Source of the DNA: Larkinella knui
GTDB lineage: Bacteria > Bacteroidota > Bacteroidia > Cytophagales > Spirosomataceae
Length of the DNA: 64,000 nucleotides
NCBI RefSeq assembly: GCF_003858645.1
Contig: NZ_RQJP01000004.1
Location: 682,001 to 746,000, forward strand
Direction: 5' to 3'
Positions 35,706 to 43,518 of the stretch are shown here, in pieces (position 1 is the first letter of the stretch; the number at the start of each line of letters is the position of its first letter). A program made the translations under genes and the position numbers. Under the pieces are notes generated by a model. The model was not told the DNA's origin and did not search any database. It saw nothing but the letters and a program-made list of their open reading frames with translations.

Positions 35706-35826
35706 GGTTTTCAGTTTACGGTTTTCGGTGGCTGACGCATTTGGGCTACCGCCGAACCAAAAACGCGTCAGCAAGCACGCGTCAGCCACCGTAAACTGAA
35801 AACCGTATACCGAAAACCGGTAAACT
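35706..35826. repeat. long imperfect palindrome between second PSD1 and DUF1501 genes
   Basis: The left arm 35706-35738 and right arm 35779-35804 pair except for a 7-base insertion (ttttcgg) in the left arm. The right side continues into cgtataccgaaaaccgg. The words match the SusC/SusD intercistronic element at 30670-30738. It fills the gap between the two genes. Confidence 0.8.
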
Positions 35827-35827
35827 T

Positions 35828-37273
35828 ATGAAAGAGAAACTGGCGCAAAGTCTGGCCGATACCTTCAACCGGCGGTCTTTTCTGAACAAAGCTTCCTGGG
35901 GCCTCGGCTCGCTGGCACTGGGTTCACTGTTGCCCTCGCAACTTTTCTCCAACCCGGCCGAACGCATCGAAACCGTGCCGAACCGCGCTCCGAAAGCGAA
36001 GCGGGTCGTCTACCTGTTTCAAAGCGGGGGACCGTCGCAGCTGGAAATGTTCGATTACAAGCCGTATCTGGAGAAAATGCACGGCAAAGACCTGCCGGCT
36101 TCGGTGCGGAAAGGCCAGCGGCTGACCAGTATGAGCGCCCAGCAATCGGCGCTGCCGCTGGTGAGTTCGCCCTATAAATTTACGCAGCACGGCAAAAGTG
36201 GCGCGTGGGCGAGTGAACTGATGCCGTATACCGGCAAGGTGGCCGACGATCTGTGTTTCATCAAATCGATGTATACCGAGCAGATCAACCACGACCCGGC
36301 GCTGACGTTTTTCCAGACGGGAAACCAGTTGGCGGGTCGGCCCAGCATCGGTTCGTGGGTGAGTTACGGACTCGGGTCGGCCAACCAGAATCTGCCGGCG
36401 TTCATCGTCATGGTGTCGAAAGATGCCCCGCAGGATCAGCCGTTGTATGCCCGGCTGTGGGGCAACGGTTTTTTGCCGTCGAAACACCAGGGCGTGCAGT
36501 TTCGCTCCGGCAACGACCCGGTTTTGTATCTGAGCAATCCCAACGGCTACAGTTCGGCGGATCGGCGGTCGATGCTCGACGCGCTGAAGGATTTGAATCA
36601 GGTGCAGGAGGAAATTTACGGCGATCCGGAAGTGTCGAACCACATTGCGCAGTACGAAATGGCGTTTCGGATGCAGACTTCCGTGCCGGAAGTGAACGAT
36701 TTGTCGAACGAGCCGGACTGGGTGTTTGATTTATACGGTGAAGAAGCCCGCAATCCGGGAACGTTTGCGGCCAATTGCCTGATGGCAAGGCGATTACTGG
36801 AACGGGATGTGAAGTTCGTTCAGTTGTATCACCAGGGCTGGGATCAGCACGGGAATCTACCCAAGAGCATCACCAAGCAGTGCAAAGCGACCGATCAGGC
36901 GTCGGCGGCTCTGGTGCAGGATTTGAAACAACGCGGTTTGCTGGATGATACGCTGGTGGTTTGGGGCGGTGAATTTGGCCGCACGAACTATTCACAGGGC
37001 AAACTGACCAAAGACAATTACGGCCGCGATCACCACCCGCGCTGTTTCACGATGTGGATGGCCGGTGGCGGTATCAAGCGCGGCATTACCTACGGCGAAA
37101 CCGACGAGTTTGGCTACAACATCATCAAAAATCCGGTCCACGTTCACGATTTTCAGGCGACGCTCTTGCACTTGCTGGGTGTCGATCACGAAAAACTGAC
37201 CTACGAATTTCAGGGCCGTCGGTTCCGGCTGACGGATGTGGAGGGAAAACTGGTGAAGGGGATTCTGGCGTGA
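35828..37273 (+). CDS. second Tat-exported DUF1501 protein
   Basis: 481 residues, paralogue of 16742-18190 along its length. Twin-arginine signal NRRSFLNKASWGLGSLALGS (about 14-33), then KRVVYLFQSGGPSQLEMFDY, FIKSMYTEQINHDPA, VQLYHQGWDQHGN and VWGGEFGRTNYSQG. It is the last gene of the probable sigma/FecR/SusC/SusD/PSD1/DUF1501 unit and is followed by a strong terminator. Exported; activity unknown. Confidence 0.92.
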   Translation: MKEKLAQSLADTFNRRSFLNKASWGLGSLALGSLLPSQLFSNPAERIETVPNRAPKAKRVVYLFQSGGPSQLEMFDYKPYLEKMHGKDLPASVRKGQRLTSMSAQQSALPLVSSPYKFTQHGKSGAWASELMPYTGKVADDLCFIKSMYTEQINHDPALTFFQTGNQLAGRPSIGSWVSYGLGSANQNLPAFIVMVSKDAPQDQPLYARLWGNGFLPSKHQGVQFRSGNDPVLYLSNPNGYSSADRRSMLDALKDLNQVQEEIYGDPEVSNHIAQYEMAFRMQTSVPEVNDLSNEPDWVFDLYGEEARNPGTFAANCLMARRLLERDVKFVQLYHQGWDQHGNLPKSITKQCKATDQASAALVQDLKQRGLLDDTLVVWGGEFGRTNYSQGKLTKDNYGRDHHPRCFTMWMAGGGIKRGITYGETDEFGYNIIKNPVHVHDFQATLLHLLGVDHEKLTYEFQGRRFRLTDVEGKLVKGILA

Positions 37274-37300
37274 GGTGATTCCGTTTTTGCTTTTACCGGA

Positions 37301-37328
37301 AGGTCTGTGATAGCACAGACCTTTTTTT
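37301..37328 (+). terminator. rho-independent terminator of the SusCD/PSD1/DUF1501 unit
   Basis: AGGTCTGTG (37301-37309) pairs with CACAGACCT (37314-37322) around a 4-base loop, followed by a run of T, 28 bases after the DUF1501 stop. Confidence 0.9.
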
Positions 37329-37393
37329 GTTTGTTTAAGGAAATGGAAGTAGACAGAAGTGGCTGTAAGGGATGTTACTCGAACCATCGCCCT

Positions 37394-37834
37394 TTAAAAT
37401 CCTCCTCGCAAGCAGCGATGCAATAGCCAGGTATTGATCCCACCCACCAGGAGTTCGGCGGGCAGCCGCCACCAGAGATGATACATAATTAGCCGATCGA
37501 TCAGATCGACCGAGTAGCGGTTCGTCAGGGCCTTGTGAATGGGGACCTGCACCAACAGCGATTCGCCAATAATATAGCCATTCAGCACCAGCGTAACGAT
37601 AAACCAAGAGCGTAAAGCGACCGGTTTCTGCCTGATCAAGAGTCCATTCAGCAGGAACTGAATCGCCATTGGAGTGAATAAATAAATCCGGAGGTGGCTC
37701 TCCAGCGACTGATGATACGCGCTGAAGCTGGTTGATTCAATCTGATACCAGGTGCTATAGTTCACGTCGTTTTCAATGATCAATGCGCCCAGCACGTAAA
37801 ACGAAACGACAAAATAAGCGGTACGTAATTTCAT
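37394..37834 (-). CDS. hypothetical four-helix membrane protein
   Basis: 146 residues, not recognised. Four hydrophobic segments are visible (near residues 5-20, 50-65, 75-95 and 120-140), starting with a weak signal-anchor AYFVVSFYVLGALII. The ATG at 37834 fits better than one 15 codons upstream. Convergent with the DUF1501 gene and divergent from the DHFR-like operon. No partner or motif indicates a role. Confidence 0.6.
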   Translation of the reverse strand: MKLRTAYFVVSFYVLGALIIENDVNYSTWYQIESTSFSAYHQSLESHLRIYLFTPMAIQFLLNGLLIRQKPVALRSWFIVTLVLNGYIIGESLLVQVPIHKALTNRYSVDLIDRLIMYHLWWRLPAELLVGGINTWLLHRCLRGGF

Positions 37835-37940
37835 AGCGGAAGAGCGTTCAAACTGCAAATGCCTGATAGACTGGTCCAAACCGGAAATTCCGGGGAACTG
37901 TTACGGGACGCAACGTAAAAAAAATAAAAAAAATAATTGC

Positions 37941-37982
37941 GAAACCAATCGGTTGCTGTTTTATTTGCAACCGATTGGTTTC
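37941..37982. promoter_or_regulatory. perfect palindrome in the leader of the DHFR-like/ArsR operon, probable operator
   Basis: GAAACCAATCGGTTGC (37941-37956) and its perfect inverted copy (37967-37982) flank a 10-base AT-rich spacer. Each arm is itself an AACC-N4-GGTT palindrome. It ends 21 bases before the first gene. The form fits an operator for the ArsR regulator encoded second in the operon. Confidence 0.6.
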
Positions 37983-38003
37983 ACTTTAATTATTTCTAAA
38001 AAG

Positions 38004-38570
38004 ATGCGTAAATTGAAATTACAAGTGCAAATGACCATGGATGGTTTCATTGCCGGACCAAACAGCGAAATGGATTGGATGACGTTTCCCTGGACGGAAG
38101 ACATCAGTGAGTATGTTACTAAACTCACGGAGCCTGTGGATACAATTTTGCTGGGGCGTAACCTGGCCGAAGGGTTTATTCCGCACTGGACCGGTGTGGC
38201 TAACGATCCGAATAACCCGGAACAGGAAGCTGGCAAAAAGTATTACGAGACTCATAAAGTGGTTTTTAGTAAGACCTTAAAACAGTCTGAATGGGAAAAT
38301 ACCGAGGTTGAGAATGGCGATTTTGTTCAAAAAATTGAACAGCTAAAAAACCAGCCGGGCGGTGATATCATTGTCTACGGTGGCGCAACGTTTGTGTCGT
38401 CACTGATTAAAGAAAAACTTATTGATGAACTTCATCTTTTTATCAATCCCGCCATAGTAGGCCACGGATTGCCTATTTTTCGGGACATTTCGGAAAAACA
38501 AAGATTTACGTTGGTAGCCGCCAGCCCATTCAAATGTGGAATTGTGGCCCTGGCCTATAAGAAAATATAA
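38004..38570 (+). CDS. dihydrofolate-reductase-like (RibD C-terminal) protein
   Basis: 188 residues with the RibD C-terminal/DHFR-like fold ([60 protein letters not shown]). NAD(P)H-dependent reduction is likely; the substrate is unknown. The ATG at 38004 lies just after the palindrome; an upstream TTG frame would run through it. First gene of an operon with ArsR and SRPBCC genes, an arrangement common in Bacteroidota. Confidence 0.88.
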   Translation: MRKLKLQVQMTMDGFIAGPNSEMDWMTFPWTEDISEYVTKLTEPVDTILLGRNLAEGFIPHWTGVANDPNNPEQEAGKKYYETHKVVFSKTLKQSEWENTEVENGDFVQKIEQLKNQPGGDIIVYGGATFVSSLIKEKLIDELHLFINPAIVGHGLPIFRDISEKQRFTLVAASPFKCGIVALAYKKI

Positions 38571-38571
38571 A

Positions 38572-38907
38572 ATGCGAAGAGATGTTTTTCAAGCGATTGC
38601 CGATCCAACCAGACGGGCCATCATTCTGCTCATAGCCGCTCAGGCCATGACGCCGAATGCCATTGCGGACCATTTCAACACAACCCGGCAGGCTGTTTCT
38701 AAACACCTCCGCATCCTGACGGAGTGTGAACTTGTGCAGCAGGAACCCAGGGGGCGTGAAATTTATTATCAGCTCCAGGTTGCTAAAATGAAAGATGTTG
38801 AAGAATGGCTTGCGCAATTCAGGACGTTATGGGAAAGCCGTTTCAACGAACTGGATCAGGTATTGGCCGACATGAAAAACAGTGAAATTGGTTCAGTAAA
38901 CGAATGA
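38572..38907 (+). CDS. ArsR-family repressor (SRPBCC-linked type)
   Basis: 111 residues, winged helix-turn-helix with [36 protein letters not shown] and [11 protein letters not shown]. No metal-binding cysteine pair of the ArsR/SmtB kind is seen, consistent with the subgroup placed next to AHSA1/SRPBCC genes. It starts one base after the DHFR-like stop codon, so it is coupled. It probably controls its own operon through the palindrome at 37941-37982. Confidence 0.9.
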   Translation: MRRDVFQAIADPTRRAIILLIAAQAMTPNAIADHFNTTRQAVSKHLRILTECELVQQEPRGREIYYQLQVAKMKDVEEWLAQFRTLWESRFNELDQVLADMKNSEIGSVNE

Positions 38908-38911
38908 GTAC

Positions 38912-38970
38912 GACCGGTTTAGTGAGTACGGTCTTGCCACTACAGCGGATACGTAGTCACTAAACCGGTC
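38912..38970. repeat. intercistronic hairpin between ArsR and SRPBCC genes
   Basis: GACCGGTTTAGTGA (38912-38925) pairs perfectly with TCACTAAACCGGTC (38957-38970); the loop is 31 bases and can pair weakly further. No T-run follows, so it is more likely a processing or attenuation structure than a terminator. Confidence 0.7.
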
Positions 38971-38989
38971 CTGTTCAAATTACAATCGT

Positions 38990-39493
38990 ATGCAGTCGAT
39001 GTTCAAATTTTCTGTCGATAAGAAAACCCACACCATTACGATAGAAAGAGAATTTGCCGCAGAATGCTCTCTGGTTTGGGAGGCATGGACAAGGGCGGAG
39101 ATTCTTGATAGATGGTGGGCACCAAAACCCTGGAAGTCAGAAACAAAGCGCATGAAATTTGAGGTGGGCGGATTCCGGCATTATGCCATGTGTGGACCAA
39201 ATGGGGAAAAGCATTGGGGCCTCACAGACTATAAATCAATTACTTATCACCGGGATTTTACGGGGATTGATTACTTCTCCGATGAAGAAGCCAACAAAAA
39301 TGAGAGCCTGCCCGTAGCCGGTTTTCAGGTGCGGTTTCTGGCGGCTACTAACCTGACCCAGGTGACTTACACCGCCCGGTATTCCGATCTTGTTCAGCTC
39401 GAAAATGTTGTTAAAATGGGCGCTATTGAAGGAATGAAAAGTGCACTCAATGAACTGGACCGCCTGATCAAGCTCGTGCGGGAAGGCGACTGA
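38990..39493 (+). CDS. SRPBCC (AHSA1-like) domain protein
   Basis: 167 residues with an AHSA1/START-like fold, seen in ITIEREFAAECSLVWEAWTR and RWWAPKPWKSETKRMKFEVG near the start and GMKSALNELDRLIKLV at the end. These proteins have a deep hydrophobic pocket and often accompany ArsR regulators; the ligand is unknown. Third gene of the DHFR-like/ArsR operon, separated by a hairpin. A second ATG three codons in is also possible. Confidence 0.9.
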   Translation: MQSMFKFSVDKKTHTITIEREFAAECSLVWEAWTRAEILDRWWAPKPWKSETKRMKFEVGGFRHYAMCGPNGEKHWGLTDYKSITYHRDFTGIDYFSDEEANKNESLPVAGFQVRFLAATNLTQVTYTARYSDLVQLENVVKMGAIEGMKSALNELDRLIKLVREGD

Positions 39494-39824
39494 AGGTGCG
39501 TGGAGGTTGACCAAACCGGTTCTTACACGCGCTGCTAAAATACTGTAGAGAAGAATACCCCGATCAATAGCCCGTTGGTGCCGTTTTCCAGATCATATTT
39601 CACCAGATCCAGCCGGTAGGCCGATCAGGGAAAGAAAAAGCGGTTTGGGAATTTACACAAAAAGGGCCTGGTTTATTTCCTCTTCGTAAACAATCGAAGC
39701 CTTTAAGGCAGAGTTTGATCAGGAACCAAATGGGCCGCGCCCGGCAGCCCGGAATCGTAAGGGCATCGTTTGGTTTCCGCTTTATTTCGGAGCGTAACAG
39801 GGACCCCGACGCATCGATTTTTTC
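39494..39824. other. gene-poor gap with a possible relic
   Basis: No convincing gene. On the minus strand 39535-39618 reads in protein-like fashion (YRLDLVKYDLENGTNGLLI then GVFFSTVF and stop), which could be the C-terminal end of a lost outer-membrane protein. Upstream of it the frame has a stop after a few residues. Nothing else recognisable is seen. Confidence 0.25.
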
Positions 39825-40487
39825 TCAATTCCGGTCAGGAAAAACCGCCCTGGTGGCCGGATCCAGGTGGGGAGTTGGCCCCGGTTCGCGCACCATGAAC
39901 CAGTTTGGAACTCCGAACAGGGTATCTTCGGCAACCACCCGAAACCCAAACCGTTCGTAGAGAGGTACGTTTTCTTTTTTGTCGGTTTCCAGATAAGCCG
40001 TGGCCGGAAGCTGATCGGCATAGTGGCAAAAATGCCGGAGCATCGCCTTGCCAATCCCTTTGCCCTGATGCTGCGGATCAACCGCTAATGGCCCGAAATG
40101 AATGTGTGGTTGCGGATGATCGTGTCGCTTCCAGTTCATCCGCCATTGCAGGACCGGCAGCAACCTGCGGCCCAGCGCCAGTGCCATGCCCGGTAAAATG
40201 CTCAGTAGCTGAAGGGGCCGCAACTGGCAATACTCCGATGGGGTATAACACATGATACCTACCAGCTGATCCCCTTCTCTGGCGGCCAATACGGTATTGG
40301 TCGGCGTGTTGACGACGTAATCAAACAATTTCTGCTGAACCGCAATCATTTCGGCGTTTGCTGCTTTGAAAATAGCCAGATGGTTCGGGTTGGTAGCCAT
40401 CGCTCTGGCGATCAGATTGGCAGCTTCCGCTCTTTCTTCAGGCTTCAACGCGGTTATGTGGCTCGCTGCTGGCTGCTGTTTTGCCAT
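39825..40487 (-). CDS. GNAT-family N-acetyltransferase
   Basis: 220 residues with the GNAT core. The acetyl-CoA binding loop is clear: LAVDPQHQGKGIGKAMLRHF (about 130-149), followed by YLETDKKENVPLYERFGFRV, the standard end of the fold. The N-terminal half holds the substrate side and is not diagnostic. Not related closely to the GNAT at 15471. Stands alone on the minus strand next to the DoxX pair. Confidence 0.88.
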   Translation of the reverse strand: MAKQQPAASHITALKPEERAEAANLIARAMATNPNHLAIFKAANAEMIAVQQKLFDYVVNTPTNTVLAAREGDQLVGIMCYTPSEYCQLRPLQLLSILPGMALALGRRLLPVLQWRMNWKRHDHPQPHIHFGPLAVDPQHQGKGIGKAMLRHFCHYADQLPATAYLETDKKENVPLYERFGFRVVAEDTLFGVPNWFMVREPGPTPHLDPATRAVFPDRN

Positions 40488-40526
40488 ACTCGTTACAGGT
40501 TAACTTTATAAAGCTTTTAAACCACC

Positions 40527-40717
40527 TTAATCGGCTGGCCTGGTCATGTGGAGATGCATTAAATACGCCAGCCAAATAAAGCCGGTTAAGAAGGCAATTC
40601 CGGAGACCCAAGCATTCCACCCGGCAAGGCTATCGAATTAAAGTCGCACAGGGCAATTGGAATGGGAATCATCAGAACGACCAGGGTAAACAGAAGTTTA
40701 TAGAATAACTGGCTCAT
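40527..40717 (-). pseudogene. small two-helix membrane gene broken by a frameshift
   Basis: The reading begins at ATG 40717 (MSQLFYKLLFTLVVLMIPIP) and meets a stop at 40586. Another frame of the same strand continues from about 40605 with WNAWVSGIAFLTGFIWLAYL and MHLHMTRPAD to a stop at 40527. Joined, the two make a plausible protein of about 62 residues with two membrane helices. Either a real one- or two-base indel near 40605 or a sequencing error. The ATG lies one base past the DoxX-like stop, so the pair was probably co-translated. Confidence 0.5.
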
Positions 40718-40718
40718 T

Positions 40719-41459
40719 TTAGTTCGGGGATGAAGGACGACTGTCGTTGGCCGGAGCCTTGTTGTAGGCGTCCAAACATTTGTCGAGCGGCTGGCCGTCT
40801 TTGTGAATGCAATCACAGAACTCGTAGCAGGCTTCGGATTTGTTGCTGCCCTTGCATTGCTCCTGACAATCGGATAAGGTGTTGCGGGGGCGAATGGCGA
40901 ATGCGTTGAAGATGAGCAGCCCCACCATGAAAACCGTGGCAACGACCCCCGCAAAAAAAACGGTCGGAAACGGGCTCGTCAGGCTTTTTTGCCTGGCTAT
41001 GGCATCGGGAACGGGCGGGTCATGAAAGGGAAAAATGAATTTTAGTTTGTCGTAGTCCCAGCAAAGCAGGTACAAATTAGCCAGCACCATCAGGGGAGAC
41101 GTAAGCAGGGACCCATCAAAACGCACCGCAAACGACAGGATGCAAATGTTTAAAATGATCGGAAAATAGAGCAAGGCACCGAGCGTCGCCGTCCGGGGAA
41201 TCAGCAGCAGAAGAGCCGCGGTCACTTGCAGGACGCCAATAAACGTGTAATAATACCCGGTATGGTGCAGGGCTTCCAGGTAGTTCCCCATCGGGTGATT
41301 AACAGACAGCGACGTGAACCGCTCCCCAACAATTTTTACAAAACCCGAAGGCAAGAAACCGGCTGCCAGAGCAATCCGATTGAAAACGGCAAAATAGTGC
41401 AACCATCTATTTTGCTTGACCCGCAAATGAAGTTGGTCCAGTTTGGAAGCAATACGCAT
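40719..41459 (-). CDS. DoxX-like membrane protein with a cysteine-rich tail
   Basis: 246 residues, DoxX-type core with four membrane helices (FNRIALAAGFLPSGFVKIVG, HHTGYYYTFIGVLQVTAALL, ATLGALLYFPIILNICILSF and MVLANLYLLCWDYDKL), plus a fifth near 175-195. The final 50 residues hold seven cysteines in CQEQCKG, ACYEFCDC and DKC patterns, unusual for DoxX. Its promoter is predicted at 41603-41632. Role unknown; DoxX relatives take part in redox chemistry at the membrane. Confidence 0.8.
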   Translation of the reverse strand: MRIASKLDQLHLRVKQNRWLHYFAVFNRIALAAGFLPSGFVKIVGERFTSLSVNHPMGNYLEALHHTGYYYTFIGVLQVTAALLLLIPRTATLGALLYFPIILNICILSFAVRFDGSLLTSPLMVLANLYLLCWDYDKLKFIFPFHDPPVPDAIARQKSLTSPFPTVFFAGVVATVFMVGLLIFNAFAIRPRNTLSDCQEQCKGSNKSEACYEFCDCIHKDGQPLDKCLDAYNKAPANDSRPSSPN

Positions 41460-41821
41460 ACATTTTTAGATTTAACCTCATAATCAATGAAAGGAATGGT
41501 GTGGATATAGGGCAACCCGCTTCGGACTTTCTACGATTCAGCGCAGCCCGGTATTTTCAGACTATTAATTCGTTGCGTTAAGTCATTACATGATCAATTA
41601 TGCAAATTTAAGAAAGAACTTTGTATTGCAAAGTAATGGACTTCATAATTCATAGCGAGCCACCAGCCGTTTTATTTTTCGGCGAGCGGTTTTACTGAAA
41701 AATCGACATTGAGCCTGTAGGAAAATGATGCCAATCAACGCCGATTCGAATCCATTTCTACTTTCTCTCTGCAACCATTCCGCAAAATTCGCCATCTTTC
41801 ATCCGTTAACCTGGCAATAGC
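41460..41821. other. gap between DoxX-like and serine hydrolase genes
   Basis: AT-rich stretch with no convincing gene on either strand. It holds the DoxX promoter and palindrome at 41603-41634 and the unmarked upstream region of the serine hydrolase gene. No hairpin terminator is seen. Confidence 0.5.
41603..41634 (-). promoter_or_regulatory. promoter of the DoxX-like gene overlapped by a palindrome
   Basis: Minus strand: -33 TTTG (41632-41629), 18-base spacer, -7 box TAAATTTG (41610-41603). The palindrome ACTTTG-N5-CAAAGT (41618-41634) covers the -33 box and part of the spacer, a good position for a repressor. The leader to the ATG at 41459 is about 140 bases. Confidence 0.55.
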
Positions 41822-42961
41822 ATGACCGCAACCTCTCCACCTTCCGGCACCCGAATGGCATTCGTGACCTTGTTCAGCTTACTGGCGGCTTTTGGTCAGG
41901 CTCAGAACAAACCGGCTACTACAACATTCGCCCAACTCGACCGGGCCGTAAAGCAGCTTATGGATAGCGCCCGCGTACCCGGTCTGTCGCTGGTATGGAT
42001 TCAGAAGGGTCAGGTTTCCTATCGGAAGGCTTATGGCTTCACCAAAGCGGACTCGACTCAGCAAGTTGATTCCAATACCGTATTTGAAGCCGCTTCCCTG
42101 ACTAAACCCCTCTTTGCGTATGCGGTGCTGCAACTGGTGGACGAAGGTCGTCTGGATCTGGACAAACCGCTGTTTGAATACCTGCCCTATCCTGATGTGG
42201 CCGACGATGAGCGGTATACGAAAATTACGGCCCGGCTGGTTCTGAGCCACCGGACCGGGTTCCCCAACTGGCGTAAAAACCGTCGCTCCTCCGAACTGAC
42301 CCTGCTTCGTTCACCCGGCGAACGGTTTGGGTATTCCGGGGAAGGGTTCGTCTATCTGCAAAAAGTGGTTGAAAAAATTACGGGCGAACCGATCCAGGCG
42401 TTTATGGAAAACCGGGTCTTGAAGCCACTGGGAATGACGCACAGCAGCTTTATCTGGCAACCGGCCTTTACCGCCAATTACGCCCAGCCGCACAACGAGT
42501 CGGGCGAAGTTGGGCAAAAATACCAACCGGCGCAGGCCAATATGGCCTATTCCCTGCACACCACGGCTCCCGATTATGCCCGGTTTTTTCTGGCTATTTT
42601 CAACGCAACGGGATTAAAACCCGCCACAGTCGATCAGATGCTGAGCCCGCAAAGCCAGTTGCCCACGCGCTTTTCGGGCTCCGATACGCTGGCGGCCGGT
42701 TCCTACTGGGGCTTGGGCATCGGCCTGGAACAAACGCCCGGTGAGACCTATTTCTGGCACTGGGGTGACAATGGGGCTTTCAAATGCTTTATCATGGCAA
42801 ACCGTACGCGCAAAGACGCGGTGGTCTATTTCGCCAATGGCTCGAACGGCCTCGATTTTGCCGATGAGATCGTGCGTCTCACGGTGGGTGGTCAGCATCC
42901 GGCTTTTCCGTTTTTAGGAATTAACTGGCGGGCACAGGCGGGGAAATCAGCCAAGAAATAG
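41822..42961 (+). CDS. exported serine hydrolase, class C beta-lactamase family
   Basis: 379 residues. The signal peptide lies in RMAFVTLFSLLAAFGQAQ. The catalytic SxxK is SLTK (92-95), the YxN-type motif is YSGEGFVYL, and the third motif near the end is HWGDNG. Members hydrolyse esters, D-amino-acid peptides or beta-lactams; sequence alone does not choose. ATG at 41822, or at residue 12, would both keep the signal peptide. The D-aminoacylase relic begins 24 bases after its stop. Confidence 0.88.
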   Translation: MTATSPPSGTRMAFVTLFSLLAAFGQAQNKPATTTFAQLDRAVKQLMDSARVPGLSLVWIQKGQVSYRKAYGFTKADSTQQVDSNTVFEAASLTKPLFAYAVLQLVDEGRLDLDKPLFEYLPYPDVADDERYTKITARLVLSHRTGFPNWRKNRRSSELTLLRSPGERFGYSGEGFVYLQKVVEKITGEPIQAFMENRVLKPLGMTHSSFIWQPAFTANYAQPHNESGEVGQKYQPAQANMAYSLHTTAPDYARFFLAIFNATGLKPATVDQMLSPQSQLPTRFSGSDTLAAGSYWGLGIGLEQTPGETYFWHWGDNGAFKCFIMANRTRKDAVVYFANGSNGLDFADEIVRLTVGGQHPAFPFLGINWRAQAGKSAKK

Positions 42962-42984
42962 TTGCTCACATTAGTCCGGTTTGC

Positions 42985-43060
42985 TCACATACTCTTTCCC
43001 ATCAACACCTGCCCCGGTCGTTTGCCGTTGTATTTGCCGCTTTCGATGACTGCGATTGAT
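42985..43060 (-). pseudogene. relic of the C-terminus of a D-aminoacylase-like gene
   Basis: On the minus strand the frame reads AVIESGKYNGKRPGQVLMGK then SM and stop. The intact amidohydrolase at 43850 ends with VVENGKHNGKRPGQVLMGKG and a few more residues. The DNA also matches closely over about 45 bases (43001-43045 against 43877-43921). The rest of the gene is not found. Homology fades after about 43060. Confidence 0.75.
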
Positions 43061-43201
43061 AAGCACAACTTTGGTGGACACTTCATATTGCCCGACTCCG
43101 TTGGACGGAAAATTCCGATTCAAGGTAACGCAATAACCGTGTCGGTAAAACTATTTGGTAGGTAGCCGGTTAGTAATTTGTATATACCACAAATCGATAT
43201 C

Positions 43202-43513
43202 ATGGATAAGCTACAGAAGTTGGAGTTGATGAACAAAATTGTTCGTGAATTCGAGGACCTTCAACACAGTCAGACGGCCCTCATTGAGAAAATAGGGAAA
43301 ATCGAAGTCGACAACATGAATGGGTTGAATGACACGAATCTGGAAAAAACCCTGGATACGATGCATGGAAAAATTGCCGAAAATCTCGACTCCATTACGG
43401 AGATTTTTTCCTACTTCGAAACCCAGCGTGACCAGTACGCCGAGAAAAATGGAGCCGCTATTGCTGCGATTGAAGCGGCTGCGGCTGTCGAAGCGGCAAA
43501 AGCCGCTAACTAA
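43202..43513 (+). CDS. hypothetical coiled-coil protein
   Basis: 103 residues, not recognised. Starts MDKLQKLELMNKIVREFEDL and is helical and heptad-like through most of its length; the end is alanine-rich (AAIAAIEAAAAVEAAKAA). No signal peptide or membrane helix. The ATG at 43202 is better than an upstream TTG. A perfect 20-bp hairpin separates it from a 68-residue gene on the same strand, so the two may be one operon. Confidence 0.6.
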   Translation: MDKLQKLELMNKIVREFEDLQHSQTALIEKIGKIEVDNMNGLNDTNLEKTLDTMHGKIAENLDSITEIFSYFETQRDQYAEKNGAAIAAIEAAAAVEAAKAAN

Positions 43514-43518
43514 CGTGT

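Noticed and set aside
39715-39960. 81-codon plus frame over the start of the gap and the acetyltransferase
   Set aside because: Mostly opposite the GNAT gene; no domain or start context.
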